Shown piece by piece: positions 46,590 to 58,270 of a DNA stretch of 64,000 nucleotides. How positions within the stretch are numbered: position 1 is the first letter of the stretch; each line of letters opens with the position of its first letter. Source of the stretch: Chelonoidis abingdonii. Taxonomy: Eukaryota > Chordata > Testudines > Testudinidae. The notes under the pieces were generated by a model. The model was not told where the DNA came from, did no database searches, and was given only the letters and a program-made list of their open reading frames with translations. A program made the translations under genes and the position numbers. Location of the stretch: assembly GCF_003597395.2 (NCBI RefSeq), contig NC_133774.1, positions 32,089,368 to 32,153,367 of the forward strand. The letters run 5' to 3'.

Positions 46590-47160
46590 CAGTTTTGTTT
46601 CCCACCATGGCCTGCAGCTGCTAGGAACAGCAATTGCAGGAAAAGTCCTGTTCATCCCCTGAAACTTTGGGCGGGAACAAGCTCACTGCAGATAGTTTGG
46701 CAGCTAAATTCTCCAAAGATTCAAACAAGCTTTTACTGAGCTGCTGTGTATGAACTATAGTCTCAAAACTTGGCCAAAGTTGGCTGAATTTTTGTAGGGA
46801 TAGCAAAGAGTACATCCCTGACCCAAGAATTGTCCTAATGCCAAATTTCAAGCCTGTGCTCCAAAGCACTGAACAAGAATGCTTTTAACGTGGACAAAAC
46901 AATGTATTTCCCCTTAATCTCAGTCTCAGATGGCTGAAACCTTCCCAAACAATCAGCCTGAGGCAGGCACCTACTGTGGGAAATTTCATCTCCCAGTGAT
47001 TAAAGTTTATGAAAATAAGTCACTGAAAATGGTGTCTCACAATAGAAAGTGTCAGGCTACCTGTGCCACCAATAATGGCAAGTATTTCTGGGTGCAGTTA
47101 TGTTTATGCAGTGCCTAGCACAATGGTACTTAGGGTCTCTAAGTGCTACTCTAAAGAAGT
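46590..47160. repeat. Probable dispersed repeat of unknown family with SINE-like tail
   Basis: Phrases such as 'AAACTTGGCCAAAGTTGGCT' and 'GGACAAAACAATGTATTTCC' feel familiar from other reptile loci, and the segment ends with 'CAGTGCCTAGCACAATGGTA', a MIR/CORE-like word. Recognition is from memory only; edges are uncertain. Confidence 0.4.
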
Positions 47161-47319
47161 GGTGATTTTGTATTTTAACACATCCTGCTTTAGCAGAGGG
47201 ATGGATTTAATGCTATAATATTTTGCACTGCTAAAAGCACCTTTCATCTAAACACTCTGCCAATATTAATAGAACTTGCATATAGGTTAGTCAGGTGATG
47301 TCATACATGTCGTATATGG

Positions 47320-47425
47320 ACAAACTCAGGCACAAATAGATTAAGTGATACACCCAAGGTCACACAGTAAACCACTGGCATAGTTGGGTATAAAACCCAG
47401 AGGTCCTAACTTCCAGTGAATTGCT
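47320..47425 (+). repeat. MIR-like SINE core fragment
   Basis: 'AGTGATACACCCAAGGTCAC' then ACAGTAAACCACTGGCATAG and TATAAAACCCAGAGGTCCTA follow the MIR core pattern (aagtgacttgcccaaggtcacacag...ggat..aacccag). Confidence 0.75.
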
Positions 47426-49263
47426 ATTATTTTTAATATTAGATAACAGGTCTCCTGTCTCTTTTTGCTATGATATGAGGAAAATATAAACTAATTAATG
47501 TCATAGATAAATTTATCAGTATCCTTTTTCATGTATATTTGCTCACATGCTATGATGTGCTGTCAATATTATTTATTACTTCTAAAGCAATTTGGACTGA
47601 GTGACAATTGCTGTCCTGATCTGTTCATGCAGCCACGCACCGTCCCTTACTTAGGGCAGATCATGAAACAATCTAAACCTAAATATGTTAGTAGCAAGGA
47701 GTATTAAATGCTCTACTGTAGCAGCAGCGATTAGTTTAGCAATTTACTGTGTAACTTCATTTCCAGATATGTTTAGGTAAAATCCTCTGCTGTGATTAAT
47801 GGTGCTCCTCAAATTTCAATTTCACAGCTCTATATGAAGATGCTACATATTGCCAATTCAGTAATAATTGTCAAAAGTTCTGATGCTGATTTAAATAGGG
47901 AGTGCCATGGTGATCTTTTCTGAAAAAAGAATAACACAGACTTACTTAAGGGTTAAAAAGCTAGGTTCAGTCTGACTTTGGCATATGGAGTGTTAAGAAC
48001 CAGTGGTGACAGTGGACTGTCTGTGTTGAGTCATGCAGAAGGTACAGTCCAGGGAGAAGAATTGAGCAAAGGTGGCCTCCTAGATTCTGAGTTACTCCAG
48101 AAGTGCTCCTCCTTTCCCCTCTTCCCTCCCACCCCCCCAATGGAAGAAGTTCCAAGGGCTGCTATAACTTATGGCAGCTTCCCCAAAACTGACAATAGGC
48201 TGCTCCTCAGCCTGGAATGTGCAGAGCGACACACTTTTGAATTGTGACCTACTAGTTGAGAACAGTGTAGTTCTGTCTCCTGTGACAGTACTGTCTCCTG
48301 TCCTTCACATACCTACCGATATAGATAATTCCAGTGGAATCTAGCTGTCATGGGGGACCTTGGCCATTTAGTTTTTCTTTTTTTAGAGGATGCGGAAGTC
48401 ACAAAGAGAAGCAAACTTTTTCTGTGTCTTCAATTTTTAATTTAAACTTCTATCTTGAATAGATCTGTATGCAGGGGGAGACTTTGCTTCTTACAGACAC
48501 TTTCAGGCTAGTGGAAAAGTGTTCTAAGTTTTCGGATATTTACCATGGTGATAAATTTTTTAACCACAATTAGATCAGATAAAGTGCTCAGAAGAGGACC
48601 TAAAAGTTCTTAGATCAGAATACATGACTTATATTCAGCAACTAATGTTGTCATCAGATACATTTGTCTTTCATTGCCCACTCTTGTTCTTGCAAATAAT
48701 TGAACAGTTAGCACTGGAGTTTAAAAATAACAATAACTTTAGCAGGCCATTTGGACAATCAGGACCATGAGTCTTTGCCATAGTAGAAAATATCATAATA
48801 ACTACTTACAGCCCCTGTTTGGTCTTAAATATTCCAGTGTTATCATACATAAATGTAGATGAACTAGGATACTGTCTAACATAGTCCCAGTCAAAAGATC
48901 TTCAGTGATTCAATAATTGCCCTTCCTCAATCTTTGTCTTTCAAATCCAGTTACTTTCACAGCATACTTTATTTCTTCTTGGCATAGTCCTTCTGCTACC
49001 CAAATGCCACACCAGAGACAATCTGCAGGAAATTGACTTATTTACGAAAAAACTGACATGATGTACAAACGATGTTGATCACTGACATCACCCACAACAC
49101 TTAGCTAGTGCACTGAGTCTCTAGATAGGCACTGTAAGCAATCTTGCTGAGTTACAGTCAAATCAGTTCACTATCACTCCTGTTAATACCACTCTTTCAT
49201 GGGTATTACAACATGTTAAAATCTTGGGCACCTGTAATCAATTTTAATATATTTACACGCATG
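47426..49263. other. Unassigned, partly conserved-element-like
   Basis: 47560-47920 is a non-repetitive AT-rich block with TGATTAATGG, CAATTTACTGTG and CAGTAATAATTG words, enhancer-like in composition. 48235-48268 ends in TAGTTGAGAACAGTG, which resembles one hAT terminus (complement CACTGTTCTCAACTA) without a visible partner. No exon identified. Confidence 0.4.
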
Positions 49264-49926
49264 TTAGTTTTTTAGTCTGGAGAATAGAAGATTGAGAGGG
49301 GACATAAGTTTTCAACTACATAAAAGGTTGTTACAAAAAGGAGGGAGAAAAATTATTCTCCTTAACCTCTGAGGATAGGACAAAAAGCAATGGGCTTAAA
49401 TTACAGCAAGAGTGGTTTAGGTTGGACATTAGGAAAAACTTCCTAACTGTCAAAGTAGTTAAGCACTAGGAATAAAGTGCCTAGAGAAGTTTTGGAATCT
49501 CTGTCATTAGAGATTTTTAAGAACAGGTTAGACAAACATCTGTCAGGGATGGTCTAGATAATACTTTGTCCTCCCATAGTGCAGGGGACTGGACTACGTG
49601 ACCACTCAAGCAGGGGCGGCTCTAGGGATTTTGCCACCCCAAGCACAGCAGGCAGGCTGCCTCCAGCGGTATGCCTGTGGAGGGTCCGCTGGTTCCATGG
49701 CTTTGGGGGACGCTCCGCAGGCACACGTGCAGGAGGTCCACTGAAGCCGCAGGACCAGCGGACCCTCCACAGGCAAGCCACCAAGGGCAGCCTGCCTGGT
49801 GCCTTCGCAGTGCCAGCAGAGCGCCCCCAGCGGCTTGCCGCCCCAAGCACGTGCTTGGCGTGCTGGGGCCTGGAGCCGCCCCTGCACTCAAGATTCTTCC
49901 AGTCCTTCAATTCTATGATTCTATTA
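49264..49926 (+). mobile_element. CR1 LINE 3' end, interrupted by a hAT MITE
   Basis: Starts with AGTTTTTTAGTCTGGAGAAT and runs through 'AGGTTGGACATTAGGAAAAA', 'GGGATGGTCTAGATAATACT' and 'CAGGGGACTGGACTACGTGA' to TTCAATTCTATGATTCTATT, the CR1 3' UTR and 8-bp tail units. The hAT element at 49611-49884 sits inside 'GACCACTCAAG|ATTCTTCCAGTCC'. Removing it and one TSD restores a continuous CR1 end. No intact ORF2 remains. Confidence 0.92.
49611..49884. mobile_element. hAT MITE with perfect 8-bp TSD inside CR1
   Basis: Ends CAGGGGCGGCTCTAGG and CCTGGAGCCGCCCCTG are inverted repeats matching at 15 of 16. CACTCAAG flanks both sides (49603-49610 and 49885-49892). The 274-bp GC-rich interior has inverted arms: TGCCTGTGGAGGGTCCGCTG at 49671 faces CAGCGGACCCTCCACAGGCA at 49756. 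Overlapping ORFs on both strands are products of this fold-back, not genes. Confidence 0.96.
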
Positions 49927-50310
49927 CAACTCTCTTGATACCAGTTGGCTTTACTTTTTAAGCCAGCTATACCGCTTTTTCCAGATATACTTCTGATCCA
50001 GGAGTAGCTAAGTGGTGTGAACTCCTTTATACAGAGAAGTCCAAATAGCTGTATCTTAGGTCTTATCTATATTAGAGAAGTTGGATCAATTTAACTACTT
50101 AAGTGGGTGCAATCCCCTGTTGTAGATATTCTTTTAAACTCTTACTTAAATCTGTTTATCTAGCATCAGTAAAGTGTCAAATGAAGCTAAAGAGATTTAA
50201 GCAAGAGTTAAACCAGTTCAAACGTAGCTGTTATGGGATTGCATCAATTTAACAAGATCAGCTTGCAACTAATTTAGTTAAACTTGTGCACATTTGTAAC
50301 ACAAAAGATA
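49927..50310. mobile_element. Probable Harbinger-type MITE fragment
   Basis: From about 50057, 'GGTCTTATCTATATTAGAGA' resembles the GGyyTTGTCTACAC terminus, and the interior has TTAAA-rich 'CAATTTAACTACTTAAG' and 'AAACCAGTTCAAACG' words like the Harbinger element at 1-486. The right terminus is unclear, near 50300. Confidence 0.45.
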
Positions 50311-51349
50311 GACTGTTGGCATATAGATTTGTTTTCTGACCAATTTGCCCCCTAAATCTAGTTTACAGCACTGCATACATCACCACAAAATTTAATCTAT
50401 TACTTATCGTGGTAAGACAGTTATGTGCTTTCATCCAATTATAAATTCTTATTGACATCTCTACTTTCATTGTCCAGTTCATACAGTTGTTTGAATGTGA
50501 TTGGGAAAAAATGTTCAGTGGTGTTGCATAGTGGACACTTTTGGGTTTTAGAGGTTATTATCAGTTCCATACTGTTACCCATTTTAAGGGGAACAGTATC
50601 CAATATATCTAAGATTATGATGAACTATTTGTGTGTCCACTGTATCATACAGCAAAAGCCCAAGGTCCAAGGTGCTTAGATTCCATAGGTTGCAATTATA
50701 AACAATCAATATAATGTTACAATGTTGCTATAACTCCACTCTCCCTGAAGTAGCACAGTCACCAAACCTCACACTACCAGTAGTGTTTTTGGCAATCTGT
50801 ACTATTAGTGCAAATTAAATTAAACTGCGTGACAGTAAACCACTTGGGATTTTTCCAGAATATCAATTTGGCAACATGTGCTTTTAATCAGCATATGTTC
50901 CATTCCCTTAGAAACTAAAAATGCATTAAATTAAACCTAGGATGCAGCATTTTGTGTGTGCAGAAGTCGCAGGTCAGTTTGTTTTTGACCATTAAGAGCT
51001 CTCCTGTAATTTGAAGCAGTACATTTTTGTTTTCCTGAATGACAGTAAGTGGCATCAGAAATCTGTAAATAATTCCACTCTGCCCATTCCTTTGTACGTT
51101 CTTTCCCATATTCCTGCCATCCATGCATGTATGGGAGTGAAACTGAAAAAGGTGGCGGGGGGAGAGATGGACCAAATTGGAAACGAGAAACATCCTACAG
51201 AAGAGTTTAGAGGAAAAATAATATTCACTCTTGTGATTTTTATTATTAGTCTCATGAGGTTTGATGTTCTCTTTAAAGCTCCAGTTCCTGGAATCATGTG
51301 ATCACATGAGAATTTAATCTTTCATGAAAAATAAGATACTAGCCCTCAT
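50311..51349. other. Unassigned sequence
   Basis: Overlapping short ORFs on both strands at 50915-51301, with no family match. No repeat or RNA gene recognised. Confidence 0.4.
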
Positions 51350-51523
51350 GGTTGTAAAGAAATAGTCAAAAAATGAGTCCTAAAGACTCAAAACTCAGAA
51401 GGCAAGAAAAAAATCCAAAATGTATATTCTAATGTTATGATTTTTAAGCCAATCTCATTATTGGGGTGGGGGGGGAGGTGGGCTGACTCATGATTTCTGA
51501 AAGCATGGGGCTGGCAATACTGC
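51350..51523. repeat. Probable DNA-transposon fragment, one terminus visible
   Basis: Words 'TTATGATTTTTAAGCCAATC' and 'GACTCATGATTTCTGAAAGC' ending GGGGCTGGCAATACTG resemble a reptile MITE whose reverse-complement terminus is CAGTATTGCCAGCCCC. It contains a G-run near 51464-51479. The other terminus is not found. Confidence 0.5.
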
Positions 51524-51808
51524 ATTTATAAAAATTAATGTGTGTGGGAAAACATAGCCACTCAAAGTGAGGGAAATGTGTACATAGAAAATGTGGAGAA
51601 TAGAAAAGACAATGGAAGGAGGAAAAAGCAGAGATGTGGACTACTTAATTTAAATACTATTTATAATTTAATGTATGGGTAGTTTGATAACAGCAACACA
51701 ACATCCAAAAATGCTCTCAATGTTTAGAAGGGGGCACTCTCTGCCTCCAACCATCCCTTTAAGTCAGTCATTTATTTTGGAAAAATGGTCAGATATTTTA
51801 TAAGTGTA

Positions 51809-51818
51809 AATACATACA

Positions 51819-51850
<32 letters not shown>
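51809..51850. repeat. (TACA)n microsatellite
   Basis: About ten uninterrupted 4-bp units (TACATACATACATACA...). Short even period and no spacers, so it is not a CRISPR-like array. Confidence 0.95.
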
Positions 51851-51851
<1 letters not shown>

Positions 51852-53329
51852 TTAGAAGCTGCCTTTATTTTTACATTTTAGTTTGCTGGTTAACAGGACC
51901 AAAAGACTTTTTTTTAACAGTCCCTATCAATTTAGATTTTAGGAACTTATTATTTATTATTAGATATCAGCTGTTGGGCTTACACACTGGTTTCTCTGCA
52001 GAATTATATTTGGAAGAATATGCAGGATAACATAATTTCAGGGGGAAAAAATTTGATTCCATATTTTAGACCATGATCCCGTGAGGAGAATTCAGTAGGT
52101 CTCTGGGAGAAAGAGACTGTACCTCTCAAATGTAACTCTTTGTAGGAACTAAATCCCTGATTCAGCAAAGCATCCCTATTTAGCAAAGCACTTAAGTGCT
52201 TACTTTAAGCAGATGCTTAAGAGCTATTGATTTTAATATTAAGCATGTGCTTAAATACTTTTCTGGACTTGGATTTTCAGCAAACTTTGCTCCCTCAGTC
52301 CATTGCTGACACTTTCACTGGGCATGGAGGATATTGAATGCAATAGAGTAGAACAAGCATGTGTCCATTGCAGGTGGTGGAGATAGGAGGGAGAATGCTG
52401 TGTGGTGTGCAACTCTTGCATGCTATGCAGCTCACCCATGCCAGGTGTCTTCTGTTCCAGCTTGGATGAAAGGTAGTGAGCATGGGGGTCAGACAGATTG
52501 AGGGAGGCAGAGGGTCAGACTGGGAGACATGTGACTAGACAGATCTACTACCATGCTACAATAGGGAAGGTGTGAATTACCTGGTGGCTAGAGGACAGCT
52601 GACTTGTGTGTGGGTTTTGTTTTTTGTATAAGGAAGTAATATAAAATCCTGCCTGAGACATTCCGATCATTAATCAAAATGGTGCATCTCAACCCAAGGC
52701 AGCAATGTTGGGAGCCCAAATGTAGACAAAACACTGAGTTGATGTTTTTGATATGGTCAATCAGACTTGCTCTGAGAAGTTTTCAGTGGTGCAAAGTTTC
52801 CACATCTTGCCTATGCTAGAGCTCCCAACATCGCTGCCAACAATGGAGCTGTACCAGTGTTAGCAACAATGGGAATTTTTTTTTATTAAAAAAATATATA
52901 TATTTAGTGCAGACAAGGCCTCAGTGAAAACTGAGTGTAATTCTTAGGTCCCTTTGCAATGCCCAGATGAAATGTTTACATGTTTCTGGGGAAACTGTGT
53001 GTGAAGTTGAGTTTTATTGAGGGGGAAATAGATATAAGGCAGCCAGAAAGCTCCACATGTGCAGATAGAACACACAACCAATCCCCACAACATGACAACT
53101 GCAAATATCACAACAGAAAAAAATAGAAATTGCTCAGCTTAATGGAGGGGACTGTAGCAATGAGTAGAAGCAAAGTCAGAAGGGCCAAAACACCACAGGA
53201 AGTACTCCTAGCAAAGATCATAAAAGGAAAAAGAAAGAAAATTATGTACAGAACTGGTCAAATTAGAATTTCTATCCTGAAGCAAATTCTGATATTTTGA
53301 AAGTTATTACAAATTATAATGAATAACTT
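51851..53329. other. Mostly unassigned
   Basis: 52150-52270 ('CAGCAAAGCACTTAAGTGCT...TTAAGCATGTGCTTAAATAC') is part of a fold-back repeat found widely in reptiles. No exon or RNA gene is apparent. Confidence 0.45.
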
Positions 53330-53870
53330 TGATGTTTCAACTTTTCATGGAATGGACCATTCCAGAATGGTGTGGTGGTTGGTTTTTGACCAAAAAAAAA
53401 TGTTTGATTTCAAGTTGGTTCTTGTGGGAGTTGTAGTTTTGGTACCTCATGCCTTCATTTTCTTCTATTGACCAGAGTTTGACTACATCAAGAGACTCCC
53501 TTGATGCACTGAACCCATTCAACCAGATAGACTGCAAGGCATTGTAAGATATTTCATCCAGGCAAAGAGCTAGCTCCATAGAGGAAAATGTGGGCATGAA
53601 GCAACCGAACTATACTGAGGCCCTGAGGCACGGCAAGCAAACAAAGTTTTAAAGCTGAACAGATAAGCAAAAAGGAAACTCTTTGATTTGCTTTGACAAA
53701 CTGTTGTTCAATTTGATATGTTTTGGTTCGGGTTGACTCAACCCAAAACAAAACACTCAGTTTCGTTTTTCCTGATGGAAAATCAGTTTAGCAACATTGA
53801 AATTTTCCTGTGAAGATTTCAATTTCTTTTTTCAAAATATACATTTTTCCATTGAGAAGTTCTTTTAATA
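53330..53870. repeat. Probable diverged MITE
   Basis: Contains GTGGGAGTTGTAGTTTTGGT (about 53424) and the terminal-like stretch 'TTTCCTGATGGAAAATCAGT', words I associate with an ancient amniote DNA repeat. The A-run is at 53391-53400. Termini are not clear. Confidence 0.4.
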
Positions 53871-55401
53871 AGAATGATAGCAGCTGAAAGCTTATTGCAA
53901 TCATAGTTAACCAAGAAAAAGGGAGTCAAGGCCAAATCAGAAAAAAAAAAGTGCTGGCTTAAATACCAGCAAACATAAATAAAGAAGTGGGTCCACACCA
54001 GTACCCCAAATCCATGTACCTTTCCATTCTTACCCCACCACCTCTTGTGCCTTCTGAAGTTTGGGACTCAGATCTAAACCAATCTAATTGGTGCATAATC
54101 CAGGTTATATCTAAAACTATTGTGGTGACTTGTTCTGGGCCAGACCCATCCCAATTCGCACATGACACATACCCTGCAGCAGGGCGCAGCAGATCCACTC
54201 CCTACTGAAGACACTGCCAGTTCTGAAGGCCACTGGGGTCTAGCAGAATGGAAGGAAAGCTACTGTTGTCTAGTCAATAAAGCAATGGCTGCTGGGTCTT
54301 TAGAATTGTCAGTAGCTGCAGAAGGGAGAGGAATCTACCACACTCTCTGTGATAGGTGGCTCAAAATCCTGAAAATGGGGCAGATCAGAGGCCTTGGCAA
54401 TCACACATTCCCATCCCTCTCCTCTCCAAAAATCCTGGTGAGAGAATAACTCCGTAATCTTACCTGGAGAGCCCTAAAAGGGAAAGGACTGAAGGACCAT
54501 AGATCCTTTCTGCAAAAAGTATTGAAAGGTGTAACGGGGAAGGGGCCTACTGGATGGGTGAGTGTCAGACAGCAAAGAAGGGTGAATGTGGTAGAGATAC
54601 AGGCCTGACTGGCAGATCATGTCTGGGGATATACAACTTGGCGGAAAGAGCAGAGGAAGTTGTAACTCTGGTGTCAGGAAAGACGTGGGGAAGACGTGGA
54701 CCTGGGTGGGAGGAAGGTTATTGCTGTAAAAGTGTGGACTTGGGAAGGTGAATTAGCACCCCAACATGGGAGTAGGTGGGTGAAGGTCTCCAACCACAAA
54801 TAAAGCAGAGAGGAGTATGGTCATCCCAGAAAGCCTAGTAACCCATTTGGGAAGCTATCATACTCCCACCAAAAAGACAACCCCAGGAATGATATAGCTG
54901 TTGTATGCAGTGCGATGGTCATGTGAGTCCTGTTAGGGGGAGGGATTGTGAAAAGCAAGGGGATTGGTTGGAACCTTAGAATTGTATACTAAGATCTGAA
55001 TAATGACCTCATCTCTTGCATATTACCTGGATACAATTCCAAACTTTTTTTCAATTCTTCCAAACTACTGTACAATTTATAAATATTCTCTAGGTTGGGC
55101 CTGGCTTCCTGCATGAGACACTTCTGACTATTACAATAAGTTAATTTAATGAGATAAAATTACAATTCTTATGACTTGCAAATTTTGTACAATTCACTCT
55201 CATCCAAGACCTTATCTGGGATTTGATGAGCAACATGATATGGGGAAAGGGCATGGAATTTACAGACTTGAGCTAAGTTGCTTGCACAAAGTAGACCTGA
55301 GCAGAACAGTAATAATACTGTGCCACTGATGTTTTATACTAGAACTTTACCCTAACCTCTGTCTTTTGGTTTGCTTTTCAGTGAAGCACTATGAATCTGA
55401 T
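53871..55401. other. Unassigned sequence
   Basis: Purine-rich 54470-54850 carries an AATAAA (near 54799) but no recognisable gene or repeat. ORFs 53959-54198 and 54162-54449 lack family similarity. Confidence 0.4.
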
Positions 55402-55409
55402 ATCAATGG

Positions 55410-55651
55410 CAGAGATCGGCAACCTTTGGCACGTGGCCTGCCAGGCCAATGGGGGTGGCGGGAAGCGGCAGCCAGCACATCCCTCAACCCGCGCTGCTTG
55501 CCTCCACCCCCATTGGCTCAGAGCGACAAACCGCAGCCAGTGGGAGCAGCCACGATCAGCTGAACCTGCTGAGGCGGTAAGTAAACAAACCGGCCCAGCC
55601 TGCCAGAGTGCTTACCCTGCCGGGCCATGTGCCAAAGGTTGCCGATCCATG
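55410..55651. mobile_element. hAT MITE with 8-bp TSD (7/8)
   Basis: Left terminus CAGAGATCGGCAACCTTTGG and right terminus CCAAAGGTTGCCGATCCATG are inverted repeats. Flanking 8-mers ATCAATGG (55402-55409) and ATCTATGG (55652-55659) differ at one base. GC-rich interior; the overlapping ORFs are not genes. Confidence 0.9.
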
Positions 55652-55659
55652 ATCTATGG

Positions 55660-56639
55660 TAATCTGTGCATTTGCTCTACAGTGCATATCTCTCTATGGA
55701 ATAACATTTTTACTTAAAACAGGATTTTTACTCTTTGGATTCTTCCTGTTTCTCTTTCCCACTATTAGTTTTGTTTTTCCCTATTATTTTTACAATCTTT
55801 CATATATAAAAAAGAGAATAGGCAACAACAGGGAAGAAAAGAGAAACTCACCAACTATGTGTTACAAATATGTGGAGATGGGAACTAAGTTAGATTAAAA
55901 TAAATTTTCCAGGTGCATTTTGAAATAAATGGTTACACCAATTGACAATCTAGCCCTCTAGTCTGTTCATACTTTCTAGTATATCTAGAATTGATACATA
56001 ATGATTTTCAATTACAGATAATTTTCTTACTTTATATTACATGTGTGTTTCTGGAAAGCAAGTTATACAGTATATCACTTGTGTCAGTTACTTTTCTGCA
56101 AATCATATAACCTGTTCCCTTTTGACCCCATTCAGGAAATGGAGATACACTTCATTTACTAGTTGTCAGATTAAAATAACTGAGTATGGTGGAGCAGTTG
56201 GGTTTTTTTTAATTCTTCAGAGCTTTTGCCCTAGTCCATGTAACAATAGTCACTGTATGAATTTTGGACTGTTTTTCTTATTTAATGGATGAATACAATA
56301 GCAACAGGTTGTCACCCAAGCTCAAATCTCTCCTGAGAAATAGGCAGTATTCCTTAAGTTCTATTGTAAAGCCATTATTCATTCTGTTATATGTTAATTG
56401 ATTTCCTTCATTTTTCTGAAATTACAAAACTGTACATGGGTGCTAATGACATTACAATACGCAAAACTGTTACTAATCCTGTAGTGGCTACTAGAATCAA
56501 TAATACGATAGCTTTAGAATGAATTATCTGAAACCAAATATGTGTAAAAGCAAATGTATAGTGTGAAATACAAGTTGACATACCCTTATAATTCTGTCCT
56601 ACACATGCAGTAAGACCAGGGAAGAAAAACCATAGGCAG
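55660..56639. other. Unassigned sequence
   Basis: AT-rich with no repeat or exon I can assign. Confidence 0.4.
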
Positions 56640-56658
56640 GAGTTGTAGACCAAGCTGG

Positions 56659-57159
56659 ATGAGCAAGCATCTCAGAGAGGTGATTAAGAAAAAGCAGAAA
56701 GCCTACGAGGAGTGGAAGAAAGGTGGGATTAGCAAGGGAAGCTACCTTAGTGAGGTCAGAACATGTAGGGATAAAGTGAGGAAGGCTAAAAGCCATGTAG
56801 AGTTGGACCTTGCAAAGGGAATTAAAACCAATAGTAAAAGGTTCTATAGCCATATAAATAAGAAGAAAACAAAGAAAGAAGAAGATGGGGTACCGCTAAA
56901 CACTGAGGATGAAATGGAGGTTAAGGATAACCAGGCATGGGCCCAGTATCTAATAAGTATTTGCCTCAGTCTTAATAAGGCTAATGAGGAGCTTAGGGAT
57001 GATGGAAGGATGACAAATGGGAATGAGGATATGGAGGTGGATTATCCCACATCTGAGGTAGAAGCCAAACTGAACAGCTTAATGGACAAAATTGGAGGGC
57101 CAAGACAATCTTCATCCAAGAATATAAAGAAATGTGCAATGAAATTGCAAGCCCATTAG
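56659..57159 (+). pseudogene. CR1 ORF2 linker between endonuclease and reverse transcriptase
   Basis: The longest clean open frame in the window that is not crossing N: 166 codons, reading KHLREVIKKKQKAYEEWKKG, then YLSEVRTCRDKVRKAKSHVELDLA, KGIKTNSKRFYSHI..KK..KE, and a mostly acidic C-terminal half. This is the linker of CR1-type ORF2 (pattern k..ay..wk.g....y...r..cRd..RkAK...El.LA...k.N.K.Fy.yi..Kr). It stops before the RT 'GPDG' block. RT words (LAKIFNESVNSGLFHTTRIANIV) follow in another frame from about 57149, so a frameshift of a few bases separates linker and RT. The Met is not the native start. Confidence 0.82.
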
Positions 57160-58270
57160 CAAAAATTTTTAATGAATCGGTAAACTCAGGGTTGTTCCAT
57201 ACAACGAGAATTGCTAACATAGTCCTATCTTCAAGAAAGGGAAAAAAAAGTGATCCGATAAACTTAGGCCTGTTAGTATGACATCTGTAGTATGTAAGGT
57301 CTTGGAAAAAATTTTGAAGAGAGAGTAGTTAAGGACTTTGAGATCAATGTAATTGGAACAAATTACAACATGGTTTTACTAAGTAGATTGTGCCAAACCA
57401 ACCTATCTTCTTTGAGAAGGTGACAAGATTATTTAGACAAAGGAAATGCAGTAGATTTAATTTACTCGATTTCAGTAAGGCATTTGCACAGTTACACATG
57501 GGAATTATTGTTAAATTGAAAAGATGGGGATCAATATGAAAATTGTAAAGTGGATAAGAACTGGTTAGGGGAGACTCCAACGGGTGTACTGAAGGGTGAA
57601 CTGTGCAGCCTGGAAGGAGGTTACCTAGTGGCGTTCCTTCAAGGATCAGATTTTGGGACAATCTTATTTAAACTTTTTTATACTGACCTTGGCACAAAGA
57701 GCGGAATGTGCTAACAAGTTTATGCGGACTGACACAAGCTGGGGGGCATTGCAACACAGAGAAGACCGGATATCATACAGGAAGATCTGGATGACCTTGT
57801 AAACTGGAGTAAAGTTAGGATGAAATTAATAGTGAAAAGTGCAAGGTATGCACTTAGGGATTAATAATAAGAATTTTAGCATACATTGGGACGCATCAGT
57901 TGGAACAAAGAAGGAGGAGAGGACCTTGGAGTATTGGTTGATCACAGATGACTATGAGCCGCCAATGCAATATGGCCATGAAAAAAGCAAATGTGGTTTT
58001 AGGATGCCATCAGGCGAGGTATTTCCAACAAAGATAAGGAGGTTTAGTACTGTTAATAAGGCACTGTGAGACCTCATCTGGAAATACTGTGTGCAGTTCT
58101 GGTCTCCCATTTTAGAAGGATGAATTCAAACTGGAACAGGTTTCAGAGACAGGCTCTAGGATGATCCGAGAATGGAAAACCTACTTATGAAAGGAGACTC
58201 AAAGAGCTTGCTTGTTTAGCTAATCAAAAAGAAGGCTGAGGGGAGTCACTGATTATCTCTATTAAATAAT
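57150..58270 (+). pseudogene. CR1 ORF2 reverse transcriptase relic, heavily frameshifted
   Basis: Short in-frame blocks in several frames keep RT order: LAKIFNESVNSG, then ...RKGKKSDPINL (the KGKk.dP.NYRP motif), a W..N.L-like GYLVAFL region, and after 58050 a 'CDLIWKYCVQFWSPI'-like C-terminal block. Frame is lost repeatedly, including at the catalytic box. Inactive. Confidence 0.7.

Noticed and set aside
46294..46662. 122-codon plus-strand ORF
   Set aside because: Low-complexity Pro/Ser/Leu-rich peptide from pyrimidine-rich DNA; no conserved motif and no clear splice context.
49554..49961. Overlapping ORFs of 89-119 codons on both strands
   Set aside because: They lie in the GC-rich fold-back hAT MITE 49611-49884; symmetry and composition keep the frames open.
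51809..51850. Regular short repeats considered as a CRISPR-like array
   Set aside because: Four-base uninterrupted units with no spacers, a simple microsatellite in a vertebrate genome.
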